Positions 30,187 to 40,945 of a stretch of DNA of 64,000 nt are shown piece after piece. The notes beneath the pieces are model-generated. The model ran no database searches and was not told the origin of the DNA. It worked only from the letters and a program-made list of their open reading frames with translations. A program made the translations under genes and the position numbers. This DNA is from Diadophis punctatus similis (taxonomy: Eukaryota > Chordata > Lepidosauria > Squamata > Dipsadidae): assembly GCA_023053685.1 (NCBI GenBank), contig JALIGW010000010.1, forward strand, positions 12,880,919 through 12,944,918. The letters are read 5' to 3'. Positions within the stretch are counted from its first letter, which is position 1, and every line of letters starts with the position of its first letter.

Positions 30187-31664
30187 TTTTTAAGTGGTGC
30201 CTAAACCCGGACCTATTTCAATCACTAGTCCGGAGGTTCGGCCAGCCCATAGTGGATCTTTTGCAACCAAGGCCAACACCCACCTGCCAAGATTCCCCGT
30301 GCCCAGGGCAGAAGGGGCGAATGGTCTCCACAGTCCCTAGCCTCCAGGGCTACTATATGCATTCCCCTCTTCCACTCATTCAGAGGGTGATTCAAAAAAT
30401 TCTGGTAGAGAGGGCGGAGGCTCTCCTCGTTGCTCCCCATTGGCCCCGACGCCCTTGGTTCGTGGATCTGGTGGACCTATTGGTATCCCCCCCGGAGGAT
30501 TCTCAACCACAGGATCTCCCTTTGTCAAGGGGTTCTACTCCATCTGTAGCCCCAGTGGCTACAACTAGCCGTATGGCACTTGAGGGGGACATCCTGCGGC
30601 AGGAGCAATTATCTGGGGGTCTGATACGCACCATCCAGGCATCCAGGCAGGCATCCACAAACCGCATTTACAATGCATCGTGGAGGGCCTATTGCAACTT
30701 CTGCTCAAAATCTGGCTTTAATCCTTTAGCCGCCTCGATCCACCAGGTGCTAGAGTTCCTGCAGGAAGGGTTTGTTCAGGGTTTAGCGCCCAATACTCTA
30801 CGCAGGCAGGTGGCAGCTTTATCGACCGTCATTTATATTGATAATCTACAGTCCCTGTCCCATCACCCGTGGGTCTGCGGTTTCTTAAAGGGGGCTACTA
30901 ATTTGAGGCCTCAGGTAGTCCATCGCTATTCCTCCTGGGATCTCGCCTTGGTACTTCAGACACTAATCTCTTCTCCTTTTGAACCGTTGAGATCTATTAC
31001 CCTCCGGTACCTGTCTTTCAAAACTGCCTTCCTGGTCACTGTCACCCCGGCCAGGAGGATATCGGAATTGGCGGCCATTTCGGTCCGCCAGGATTTGTGT
31101 ATCTTCCACAACAACAGGCTTGTCCTCCATCTGGATCCCTCCTTCCTTCCAAAGGTAAACTCCTGGTTCCATTGGGCCCAGGAGGTTATTCTGCCGGATT
31201 TTTGCCCTAATCCCAAACACCGATTGGAACATCAGTGGCATAAGTTAGATGTTAGGAGAGCTCTCTGAATATATCTAAAAAGGATTTCCTCATTTAGAAA
31301 GACTGAGGTGTTATTTGTCTCATTTCAGCCTGCATCTATGGGGCAGAAAGTATCCCCCTCGACGATAGGCAGATGGCTTAAGGCGTGCATCACCACGTCT
31401 TATGAATGTCAGGCCAAACCATTGCCTGGTCACTTGATGGCTCACTCCACCAGAAGTGCGGCCACCTCGGCTGCGTGGGCCACGCAAGTATCTATTGAAG
31501 AAATTTGCAGAGCAGCAACGTGGTCTTCACCATTGCCATTTGTGAAATACTATAAACTGGACTCGTTTGCCTCAGCTGAGGCGTCCTTTGACAGACAAGT
31601 TCTCCAACGAGTATGTTCCACCTCCAGTAACCTGGACTTATCTGCTCCCACCCATGGGACTTAA
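30187..31664 (+). pseudogene. DIRS-B methyltransferase-like end and tyrosine recombinase
   Basis: The frame reads NPDLFQSLVRRFGQPIVDLL, then APHWPRRPWFVDL, then recombinase: NASWRAYCNFC, APNTLRRQVAAL, Arg in TPARRISELAAI, His-x-x-Arg in AHSTRSAAT, Tyr in KYYKLDSF. One TGA at 31266-31268 splits the recombinase; before and after it the same frame is open. Unlike DIRS-A, the methyltransferase-like and recombinase regions seem to be read in one frame here, which may reflect an indel. The catalytic residues are retained. Confidence 0.85.
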
Positions 31665-31675
31665 TCTTTGGCATA

Positions 31676-31768
31676 TCTCCCATGCTTGGACTCTCCAAGC
31701 AGTGCACAGGAGAAGGAACGTTGGCTTACCTGAACGTTCTTCTATGTGTGCTGCAGAGAGTCCAAGAC
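31676..31768. repeat. DIRS-B internal complementary region
   Basis: GCTTGGACTCTCCAAGCAGT complements the left outer end; GAACGTTCTTCTATGTGTGC onward complements the right outer end. This is the same arrangement as in DIRS-A. Confidence 0.85.
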
Positions 31769-31859
31769 CCGCCCTGACTTTTAGGGTCCAGGGTTGGGCT
31801 TTGACTGATCTGGACTAATCTTGTAAAGATTAAATATGTCTTCAGGGTCTACACCTGCA

Positions 31860-32012
31860 TTAAAAGAACTGACCCAGATCGGAGCTGGTGGAACAGAAGA
31901 GGCGTGACCACATCTATTTTTAACTCAGTCCCTTAGCAGCGACAGAAGTTAATCTCCCATGCTTGGACTCTCTGCAGCGCACATAGAAGAACGTTCAGGT
32001 TAGCCAACGTTC
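31860..32012. repeat. DIRS-B right inverted terminal repeat
   Basis: Starts TAAAAGAACTGACCCAGATC, the reverse complement of the left repeat, and ends with the outer segment GTTCAGGTTAGCCAACGTTC before L1 sequence (TTTTCCTTTTCATGGG). Confidence 0.85.
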
Positions 32013-32104
32013 TTTTCCTTTTCATGGGAGAATTCAATCCATTTATATTAATTGGCTTCTTCCATCTTTTCATTTATATATAGATCTTGTCCTTCTAGTT
32101 GTTC

Positions 32105-34239
32105 TTATCTCTGTCTTTTTGTTCTTGCACCTTCTCGTTCTGCTCGCTCATTTTTCTCCTTCTCTCTTTCTTCTTGATCTAGAGCAGTGGTGTCCAACCT
32201 TAAGCATACCATACGCCAATTTTTTCACAGATGAGTTCAGATGCGCCATAAAACTCAAGCACGTTTTTTACCTTCTTACTTTCACGTTTGGGGTTGTAAA
32301 ATAGGGATGGGGTAGGATCTGCTTTGCTTAAGGGAGGAAAAGGAATAACTCAATCACGCAATTCAATTAATTAATTTACGCCATTTCAAAATTTGACAAA
32401 CGTAATATATATTTAATCTTGAATCTGTCTTTCAATCACTCTCCATACAAAAACCATGCTAGTACACTCAATAAAACACTGCTTCAAAGCTGAGAATCAA
32501 GACAGCATTTTCCCGGGATGATTTCAATCTCCCTCCCTCTCTTTTACAAAATACAAGTGGCACAAAACTTTTCAGAACTCCGTGGACTGAAACTTCTGAC
32601 AAGCTGTCCACAAACCCCGTGTTAGCGTTACCTTTGCCAATCGCTCGCAAAGCGACAGTCTTTGTCCTTTTTCCTGAATCCGATGACTTCTTGCAAGGAA
32701 AAATCCTGCAGCCCCAAGAAAGGGAAGGGAGAATCAAACTGCACCCCTGTCCGCCCCCCTGTGCTAATCCCAGCAGGGAAGATCAGCAATTGGTTGCATG
32801 TCCCAGGAGGTGGAAGGCAGAGGGAAAGAGGATGTCTCCCCGCCCCCAGACCACCTCGCGCCCCACTCGGCTCAGACTTGAAGAAACGACCTAATTCACT
32901 AGAGAGGTTACATACACACCGGCTTTCTATATTACGCATGCGCACACCTACCGCCCACTGGGCCTCTGGACGTTGTAGTCCTTCCCCGCTTCCTCTGCCT
33001 ACACTCCCCCCCACCTTTTATTGCTGGGCTTCGGGCAAGCGCTGGATTGGCTCGCGGTCTGCGCTCCCAAGGGGCTCATTTGTTCGTGGCTGCCTGTTTC
33101 ATATGTACCCTGAAGCCGCCTGGGCGGTTCTGTCGGTGTACCTCAGTCCATTGTTGGCGCCATTCTCCATTTCTAAGGGATTTGAATGCGCCACTTGTAA
33201 TCATCCAATGTGCCACGTTCGGCGCATGCGCTATGGTTTGGCCACCCCTGATCTAGAGCCTTTTCTTCTATTTGTACTTTGTCTTGACATTTATTTTCTA
33301 TATCTTCTCTGCTTTCCTCTTCTTTATATGCGGTAAAGTGATGTTCAAAGAATTCATGTGCTTTATCTAGTGTATCCACCCTAAATTTTTTATCTTGCCA
33401 GGTAACCAGAATTCCTTCAGGTATCAACCATGTAAAAGTCACGTTGTATTTAATCAGTTGTGCTGTCAAAAATTGGTATTGTCTCCTCCGCTCTCTGACT
33501 CTCCTGGGTATCTTTTTTAAAGTCATGATTTCTCTCCCTTTATACTTCATGGAGTCATCTCTAGTTCTTTTATATATTTCATCTCTCAGCATCTTTTTAG
33601 TAAATCTCACATGCACCTCTTTTGGTAGATTATGCCTTCTTGCGTAGTTCATATGAATTCTAAATATTTCGTCTATTTCTCCTTGTACATCTTGTTTATT
33701 TTTCTGTAGTGCTCCAGCCAGCAGCTCTGTCATCAAATCCGCCAGGTCTTCCTCTTTCTCTTCCACGATATTCTGGAATCTCAGTAAGTAGGCTGCTTTT
33801 TCCATCTCTAGAAAAATTACTGTCTCTTATAATTCTTTGTAGTTTGTGATAGTTTTTGATCTACCTCCATTTATTTTCTGTTTGCTCAGCAAATTTCTAT
33901 TTTCTGTATCCTCTGTTCATTCTTCGCTATCATTTGCTGGAAATTCCCTATCTTTTCATCCATCTTCCATATCTCCCCCTTCATCTCCCCCATTTCATTC
34001 TTAATCTCGTCGTGATTTTTTGACATAGCTTCCTGACTTTTGGTCATGGCTTCTTGGATTGATTGTAGCATCACTTGCATACTCTGAAAGGAATTTGATT
34101 TCTCCAGTCCTAGCATGCTTTCTATTGATCTTTGGTTGGATGGGCTGGGTGCTGCTGCTGATGTAGCAACTGATGATGAAGTAGATGAGGCTTTCTTTTC
34201 TATCTTAGACATATTCTGTATACTTGTCATATCTACCAC
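32105..34239 (-). pseudogene. L1 ORF1, interrupted by a hAT
   Basis: ORF1 encodes the L1 nucleic-acid chaperone. Met 34239 begins a Ser-rich head and a coiled coil (SMQVMLQSIQEAMTKSQEAM, KIGNFQQMIAKNEQRIQKIE). A stop at 33886 and a shift follow. From 33805 comes the RNA-recognition and C-terminal domain: AYLLRFQNIVEEKEEDLADL, RIHMNYARRHNLPKEVHVRF, YKGREIMTLKKIPRRVRERR, FLTAQLIKYNVTFTWLIPEG. The frame enters the hAT at 33250 and, after it, ends in a Glu/Arg-rich tail with the stop at 32105. ORF2 begins shortly after (INGLNSPMKRK). Confidence 0.9.
32177..33258. mobile_element. Non-autonomous hAT in L1 ORF1
   Basis: Element 32185-33250 (1,066 bp) lies between perfect duplications ATCTAGAG (32177-32184, 33251-33258). 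The ends are CAGTGGTGTCCAACCTTAAG and CTATGGTTTGGCCACCCCTG, an imperfect 15-bp inverted repeat. The right part is CpG-rich with GGCGCATGCGC. No transposase; internal ORFs look like shadows. Confidence 0.9.
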
Positions 34240-35645
34240 TCAGAGAAAAAAAAAGAAAAAAGAAAAAGAAAAAACTTATTCTGGGGGGGGGGGGACGGAC
34301 AAGAAATTATATCTACACAGAGAAAAACTATTTCCCAAACCCCCAGATATACCTCCTTCAGTTCTCTGATTTAGTATCTATAAAGTTATACTCACAATCT
34401 AAAATTTTCAATCACCACCATTTAACAAAAATATATCTTTATGATCTACTGAATTAATAGCCCCATTAAGTCCGTTGAATACTTGTGATTCCCTTAAGGG
34501 TAGATGCTTCCTCTATCCTTCTTCCTCTGACAGTTTAAATTTATAATCCACATAATTCTGTCCATATGTCTACTTCTTTGTGCTAACCAAAAATGAAGCA
34601 ATTTCATTTATGTCCAACATCAATCTACGCTGGTTCTTAGTGTCACCTTACTGGATTTATCTATATGTATATATCTCTCCTCAGTCAAGAGTTTGTATTT
34701 TCACCGTCCATGCCTATATGTCCAGTAGCTGCAATTGTCACTGTATCTCTTCTTTTTCTTCTTTATACTGTATGCTTTACATCTCAGCAGCCGCCAATAT
34801 TTTCTTTTCCTTTCAAGAGTTAGAATTTGTAATCCAGCAGGGCCCCAAAACCCACCAGCTCACTAAGCTTTCATTTCAAAACAGTACCTGGATGAAAACA
34901 CTCTTTCCAAATTCGCAGTGGATACTTCCCTCTCTTTTTTCAATTTTCCATGACTCAAGCTACTCAATGTCCTCACAAATTATCTCTGGATATCTCACCA
35001 TTATCTGTAGCCAGCTGTGGAATATATTTTGCATCTAACAAGTCCCAAGAGTCTTTATGGAGTTTTTATGAGTCTTTATATATATAACAATAGTCACTTC
35101 CTCTTCTTACACTCTCTTCTGGTCAGTAGATGGATCAAAAAATTTCCCCCTAAGAGTTCCAAATCAAACATCAATCCAAAAAATACAAATAAATATATTC
35201 CTAATAATCTTCAAATATTTAAAATTATTTGAAGATAGTTGGTCCGGATTTTCCTTTAAATCAAACTTAATTCCTTTATGGTCATTTCTTCCATTCTTTT
35301 CCGGATCTGTCAATAGCTCTAAAAACTTGGTCGCCGCTATTTTCAGGTAGCAGTAAAACCTGCTCCATCTTTTTTTTTTGAGTCCCACTTTTCACAACTT
35401 TTAATATTTAAATCAGGATAAATTCATTTGCAGAAAGTTAGAACATTCTCACCCAGCGCAGCCACGTTCTCATTGGTTTTTCCCTTCCTGTCTCTCACCA
35501 AGCTGTCACAGCTTCGGTTCAGCCATGTTGACCATCTTCTCTCCTGTTGGCTCCAAGGAGTTTCCCCTAGTTCTGACAGGAGATTACATTTCTCCACACA
35601 GTCTTCGGGGCTTCCCCTCTATCTTCATCCACCCCTCTGGGGTTA
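34240..35645 (-). mobile_element. L1 5' UTR, main part
   Basis: About 1.4 kb upstream of ORF1 without a long coding frame. A poly-A/G11 stretch lies at 34237-34293. A minus-strand 74-codon frame at 35164-35388 has unknown status. It continues after the hAT at 39114-39212, so the 5' UTR totals about 1.5 kb. Confidence 0.6.
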
Positions 35646-36295
35646 ACTTAGACCAGGGGTCCTCAAACTTTTAAACAGTGGGCTTGATTCACGATCCCTC
35701 AGACTATTGGGGGTCCAGACCTGCTGGGTGGGCGTGGCTGGGTGGTCATGTGACTGGGTGGGCGTGGCAAATTTAGCAGTCCATTTTACCTTTTTACCTT
35801 CCTAAGCTGTACTTGCTCAACCCAAGGAATCTATTTACTTAATAAGACCCCCCCAAAGGGAAAAAGAGTGCAAACTTTCTTGCCACTTGCCTAACTTCAT
35901 TACAACAGCAGCTTCAGGCTTCTTAAAATAGGCCATTAAAAAAAGAATAAAACAAACAGGATTTCCTTCAAAATAATTCCTGATCATATGTTTCAGATGA
36001 CCACACAATAATCCAGACTAAGAACTGCACCAATTAAGACTGTAACTAAACCCCCGAAGATGGGCATTGAGAGACATTGGAAGTAGGCAGAAAGCGAGAA
36101 TCAACACAACCCCCCCAGCCTCCAATGGTGCATTTAGGAGGGATAACTGCTGGGGGGGCCAACTATAGTTTGAAAAAAACATGAATAAATTCCTATGAAC
36201 ACTGCACATATCTTTATTTGTAGTACAAAGAAACATGAAATAATACAATATTTAAAATGAAAAACAATTTTAACCAACATAAATATACTACTAAT

Positions 36296-38066
36296 TCAAT
36301 GGGAAATGTGGGCCTGCTTTTGGCTGATGAGAAAGTAAATGTCCGGTTCCATATTTGTCACTGCCAGTCTTAACAAGTGATGCAAGTGTTCATCAGTTAG
36401 TCTGGATCTGGTTGGAGATTTCAGTTGTTTCATTTAGGAAAAAGTCTGTTCACAGACATACAGTAGATGCTGCCAAAGATGGTTACCATTTTGAGTGCAT
36501 GGTTCCTGAGATTAAGATATGTCTCAGAGAGGAGAGATGCATAGAAATTAGTAAGGCTGCTTGACTTGAATGTGTCTTTCAGAGAGTCACAATTCTGTAG
36601 TTCAGCCAGTTCCATTTGGTAAATCGGATCAACAATTTCAACGTCAACAGAAAATGGATTCGGAAAAGCTGTATGTCCTGTTCATGTGCACGAAGCTCTT
36701 TAAATCTTATTTGAAACTCCCTTTGCAACATTTCCAGTGAATCCACACACTTTTTGTTTGGGAATGCAACTGTTGGTTTTTCAGCCAACAGCTTTTGAAT
36801 AGTAGGGAGATGGCAGAAGTTTTCCTCCTTCACTTGTTTAATGAGGAGGTCCAATTTTACTTCAAATGCCTTCACATGTGAAAGCATATCACAGATGAGC
36901 TTCCCCTTTCCTTGAAATTGCACATTCAAACTGTTGAATAGCTCTGCTACATCTGTCAGAAAGGCAAAGTGCCATTTCCATTCTTCATCTTTGAGCTCTG
37001 GTACTTCTTTGTTTTTTGAAATCAGAAAAGCAGAAACCTGTGGAAGTAATTCATAGAAACATTTCAAAACTCTCCCTTGACTCAGCCAACGGACTTCTGT
37101 GTGGTACAAAATATCTTCATAGGCAACATGTAGCTCAGAATTCCTGAAACTGTCTGTGGTTTAGTGCATGTGCCCTAATGAAGTTAACACAAGACACACA
37201 ACTTTCAAGGCAGAGTCCCACTTCAGTGACTTACAACACAGTGCTTGTTGGTGAATGAGGCAGTGTATGGCTATTGGATGCGAGTGGTTGTGTTTGTCCA
37301 TCTCTTTGTTAATGCATGCAACCACTCCTTTCATATATCCCACCATGCTAGGAGTACCATCAGTTGTCACACAGCTCCAAATCATTCACAATTTGGTGAA
37401 CCTTTTCAAAGATATCTTATCCTGTTGTTGTTCCTTTGATGCTTTTCAATGCAGCAAACTCCTCTGTGACTTCAAAATAATCATTTGTCCCACGAATGAA
37501 AACTAGAAGTTGTGCAGAATCATGAACATCATTGCTTTCATCGAGTGACAACGAAAAATAGCAAAGTTTTTTTGAGGAGTTTTGCAAATGCTGATGCAAA
37601 TTGCCCCGCATTTCTTCAATCCTTCATGTAATTGTAGGTCCTGAAAGACTCACTGTACTAAATAAATCAGTCTTCCCTGGACACATCTCTTTGGCAACAG
37701 AAAGAAGGCATTCTTTAACAAATTCTCCCTCTACAAATGGTCTGCCAGTGCGCACTATTAGCTTGACAACTTGAAAACTTGCTCGCAGTGATGAAATATT
37801 TACCTGCTTCTGCTTCACAAAAGCATTTTGCTGAGTTGTCAATCCATTTTTCAGTTTTAATATTTTGTCTTTTCTCGCTTGTCCGACCAAACAATCATAT
37901 TTGTCCTTATGTCGAATGTCGTAGTGCCAACACAAATTGTATTCCTTGAATACAGCCATTAAATTCTGGCATATCAGACAAACAGCTCTTTCCTTGTACT
38001 ACATGAAAAAGTCCACTGTTCTTTGAAGATCCTGCACTCAGAGTCAATTTTTCTTTTCCTTGACAT
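36296..38066 (-). pseudogene. hAT (Charlie group) transposase
   Basis: Met 38066 (MSRKRKIDSECRIF). A BED-type zinc finger follows (CLIC... CWHYDIRHKDKY, ~37890-38000), then SLSLDESNDVHDSAQLLVFI with the first catalytic Asp region, TDGTPSMVGYMKGVVACINK, HCLIHQQALCCKSL, VRWLSQGRVLKCFYEL, and a C-terminal dimerisation end LTDEHLHHLLRLAVTN to the stop at 36296. Order and motifs match Charlie-like transposases, the family from which vertebrate host genes such as GTF2IRD2 derive. At least four frameshifts or stops (near 37990, 37620, 37400 and 36600) make it non-functional. Confidence 0.85.
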
Positions 38067-38331
38067 AATTGTTTCCTAGGGATTAAAAATTGCTATTAGT
38101 AAGATACCAATAAATATAGCGCTATAAAAAATAGGGATCACTATAGCACGGAAGTATAGTTATAGTAAGTAACTATAGCACAGGTTTAGAGAAGCTGTCA
38201 GTGAATGTCCCTCCCCCCTTCTGCTCTTTATGGGCCCGTGTGGTTCCTTCCCCTTTTGTTCCAGCCAAAGCGCTGCTGACGGTCTCTTGCAAGCAAAGAG
38301 TTAAAAATTAAAGTTTGGATGTGATAGTTGA

Positions 38332-38690
38332 ATTTAGACTGGGCAGCTTCTGCAAAAACTCTGGGAAGAGCTCAAAGCGCGCTCTCACACATGCTCTCCT
38401 CCCTCCCCATTTAGACTGGCCAGCTTCTCTAAAAACCCCAGGAAGAGCTCAAAGCGCGTTCTCACACATGCTCTCCTCCCTCCCCATTTAGACTGGCCAG
38501 CTTCTCTAAAAACCCTGGGAAGAACTCAAAGCGCTATCTCACACAAGCTCTCCTCCCTTCCCATTTATACTGGTCAGCTTCTCTAAAAAATCTGGAAAGA
38601 GCTCAAAGGGTGCTCTCACACATGCTCTCCTCCCTCCCCACTTAGGCAGTGCGGCTTCTGGAAACACCCAGGAAGGGCTCCGATTCCACA
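38332..38690. repeat. 77-bp minisatellite in the hAT
   Basis: ATTTAGACTGG(C/G)CAGCTTCT recurs at 38332, 38409, 38486, 38563 and in altered form at 38640, exactly 77 bp apart. The units share AAGAGCTCAAAGCGCG and CACACATGCTCTCCTCCCT. Confidence 0.95.
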
Positions 38691-38799
38691 ATATCCCAAG
38701 TGTTCCCCTCTCTCCCCGTGTGCGTCAGTCCACTGGCCGCCAGTATAACCCCTCCACCAGCTTGCCCCCACCCCGCCAGCCTGCGCCCTTTGGCCTTAC

Positions 38800-38925
38800 C
38801 TTTGCAAGCAGTGGTGAGCAGAAGTGCATGGGCAGCAATGAGCAGCAATGAGCAGAAGTGCGTGGGCAGCGATGAGCAGAAATACGTGGGCAGCTATGAG
38901 CAGAAGTACGCAGAAGTGCGGCTGC
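38800..38925. repeat. Short tandem repeat of GAGCAGAAGTGCGTGGGCAGC type
   Basis: About four units of 24 bp plus a partial one encode Glu-Gln-Lys/Cys-rich repeats in all frames. They are not a gene. Confidence 0.7.
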
Positions 38926-39113
38926 ATTCTGCAAGGTATATATAAGGCCGACTGCTGGAGGAGGGGCAATGCGGGCGGTGGGAAAAGCCAGCCACGCAAG
39001 GAGTGGCTGGGAGGCAAGGGGCGGGGCTTAATCTCATCACTGCGCAGTCCGGATAGATTGTGTCGGTGTATCTGGCCATATCTGGCCCGCGGGCCATAGT
39101 TTGAGGATCCCTG

Positions 39114-39212
39114 ACTTAGACCCTTGAAGGTCTCCAGACAAGCGAAATCGGTGGGGAATAATGGAGCCCAGTTTCCCCAATCCGCTTCGCTGTGACATTG
39201 CTACTGGAAGTC
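39114..39212 (-). mobile_element. L1 5' end
   Basis: GC-richer first ~100 bp of the full-length L1, between the hAT's right duplication and the L1 target duplication at 39213. Confidence 0.65.
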
Positions 39213-39290
39213 TCCAATCTTTTCTTTAAAAATCTCCAGTGATGGAGCATCCACAACTCCAGGAGGCAAGCTGTTACATTAATATTGAAA
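39213..39290 (-). mobile_element. CR1 3' region, right half
   Basis: It begins with the 15-bp L1 target duplication (39213-39227) and continues CTCCAGTGATGGAGCATCCA, then AGGCAAGCTGTT, as in the CR1 at 47640-47700. It ends near 39290. Confidence 0.8.
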
Positions 39291-40223
39291 CTTGTTATTC
39301 AAACAAGATAATAAACATATTTTCCTATATCACTATAACCTATACTTCAAACTAGGAACAAATAGCATTGATTTATATAATAAATGAAAGCTTCTACAAG
39401 ATGCCAAGTACAATTCAATAGGTGAGAAATTTATTTTTAGGGTTACCCAGTAAAAAGGTTACTTGTCTTTGACATCTGCTCTTCCTTATCTTTTGGTCAC
39501 ACCTAGGAAATGAATACATCTCCATTCATTTTAAACACATGTACACCATCACTATTTTTACTTTCCACTCTTTCAAAACTATCCTTAACCCTGTCATTAT
39601 TTCCATCGAACTTGAAATGCTGAGAATGTGTGTAGGAATTATACACAGCTTGTCCAGCAGCTCAATAAAAAAGTGCAAAGAATGATATTCATTCACAACC
39701 CCACATTACTGGTCTTGGAGCTAATTAGCTAGCTAGCATCTATCTACCTACCTATCTACTGCAGATATGAAAAGTCTACACACTCCTGCTAAAATGCTAA
39801 GTTTTTAAGATGTAAAAAAACCAGACCAAGATAAATCACTTCAGAATTTTTTCCACCTTTAATTCAACATATAAACTGTACAATTCAATCAAAAAACAAT
39901 CTGAAATCTTTCAGGGCAGAAAAATATGTTTCTTAAACATGTCTTGGTATACATTTTATCAGTTGAGTGCTGAGAGTATTTCCATTATTGTCTGCTGTGA
40001 CAATATACTGTATTATATCTAGCAGATTAGCTAAGTATGTTTATTTCCTTTTCATAGAAGTGCTGTATATTACTAACAAGGTTACTTCCAGAATTTCAGT
40101 TACCTCATCATCATGCTAATGAGCTACTTACTATAATTTTGACTTCCTATGGGCCCTTTTGGGTTTATGTTGGATTTGCAGGCAGTGATCTTAGAAGTCA
40201 GATTCTGCTGGAATACTGAGATC
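39291..40223. other. Unique-looking AT-rich DNA
   Basis: No ORF or mobile element recognised. A small CTAGCTAG/CTACCTAC run lies near 39725-39765. Confidence 0.45.
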
Positions 40224-40609
40224 TGATAGAACAGGGGTGTCAAACTCAAGACCTGGGGGCCGGATCCAGCCCGCGGGGTGCTTAGATCTGGCCCGCGGGG
40301 CTGCCCGGGAAACAGCGAAGGACTGGCCCACAGTGCCTCTGCCAGTGAAAACGGAGCTCGGGAGGGCCGCGTGCAGCCCTCCCGAGCTCTGTTTTTGCTG
40401 GCAGAAGGTTGCAGGAGGCCATCGCAGCTGGAAATGGAGCTTGGGGGTCCGTTTTCTCTGACAGATCACTCGGGCCACCACAGGCGCCCCCGAAATGAGT
40501 GACATTAAGTTGGCCACGCCCACCCTGGCCATGCCCACTCCAGTCCCCTGAGGTCAAACACAACCCTAATACATCCCTCAATGAGAGTTTGACAACCCCT
40601 GTGATAGAA
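40224..40609. mobile_element. Short hAT MITE with perfect duplication
   Basis: Element 40232-40601 (370 bp) lies between TGATAGAA (40224-40231, 40602-40609). The ends are CAGGGGTGTCAAACTC and AGAGTTTGACAACCCCTG. An internal hairpin at about 40350-40400 pairs GGAGCTCGGGAGGGC with GCCCTCCCGAGCTC. No transposase. Confidence 0.95.
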
Positions 40610-40945
40610 GATATAATATGAAATAGAGCAAATTTCTTTAGAGCAGAATAGATAAAATAATTTAGAAAATTCATCACACCTTATTTTAATTAATTGTAGT
40701 TAATTCTCCTCCTCCTCTCTTCTGCTTTTAAGGAATCGTTGTTTTTTGTCCAGGAAGTGGACAAAGATTTCAGTAATTCCATGCTATTTCATGAATAGTG
40801 TGGTTTTAAAAACTAGCCTGATTTTGGATGATTTAACATTCCTTTCCTTCCTCAGATACTCGGTGAAGACAAACTTCTATTTTATATATTCTGTATTAAT
40901 GAACTTTGGCTCAATTAATACAGCCATAATTACATTATAATGATA
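40610..40945. other. No gene or repeat recognised
   Basis: AT-rich DNA between two MITEs. The 64-codon frame at 40746-40940 has no recognisable motif. Confidence 0.4.

Larger units (their letters stand above)
24138..32012 (+). mobile_element. Second DIRS element (DIRS-B), gutted and carrying a Gypsy
   Basis: The left inverted repeat 24138-24270 pairs with 31860-32012, and an internal complementary region lies at 31676-31768. DIRS-B keeps its leader (24271-24599) and the methyltransferase-like/recombinase end (from about 30187), but ORF1, RT and RNase H are missing. In their place lies a minus-strand Gypsy (24600-~30180). The sequence is clearly related to DIRS-A but a different subfamily. 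Its insertion in the L1 endonuclease start is at a T-run. Confidence 0.85.
35646..39121. mobile_element. Charlie-type hAT transposon with decayed transposase
   Basis: Element 35654-39113 (3,460 bp) lies between perfect 8-bp duplications ACTTAGAC (35646-35653, 39114-39121). The ends are CAGGGGTCCTCAAACTTTTA and CATAGTTTGAGGATCCCTG. The left subterminal part carries GTGGGCGTGGC/TCATGTGAC motifs. The transposase is on the minus strand (36296-38066). A 77-bp minisatellite fills 38332-38690. It is inserted in the L1 5' UTR. Confidence 0.9.
10933..39212 (-). mobile_element. Full-length L1, split by six insertions
   Basis: A single minus-strand L1 runs from a 5' end at 39212 to a 3' end at 10933 between 15-bp duplications. 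Its pieces join in frame across insertions: 5' UTR (39114-39212, 34240-35653), ORF1 (32105-34239), ORF2 (32013-32104, 21857-24137, 15683-15750, 12615-12774, 11237-12119) and 3' UTR (10933-11236). Subtracting hAT elements 12120-12614, 12775-15682, 32185-33250 and 35654-39113, DIRS elements ~15751-21856 and ~24138-32012, and the extra duplications leaves about 6.3 kb, the normal length of an L1. Stops and frameshifts make it inactive. Confidence 0.85.
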
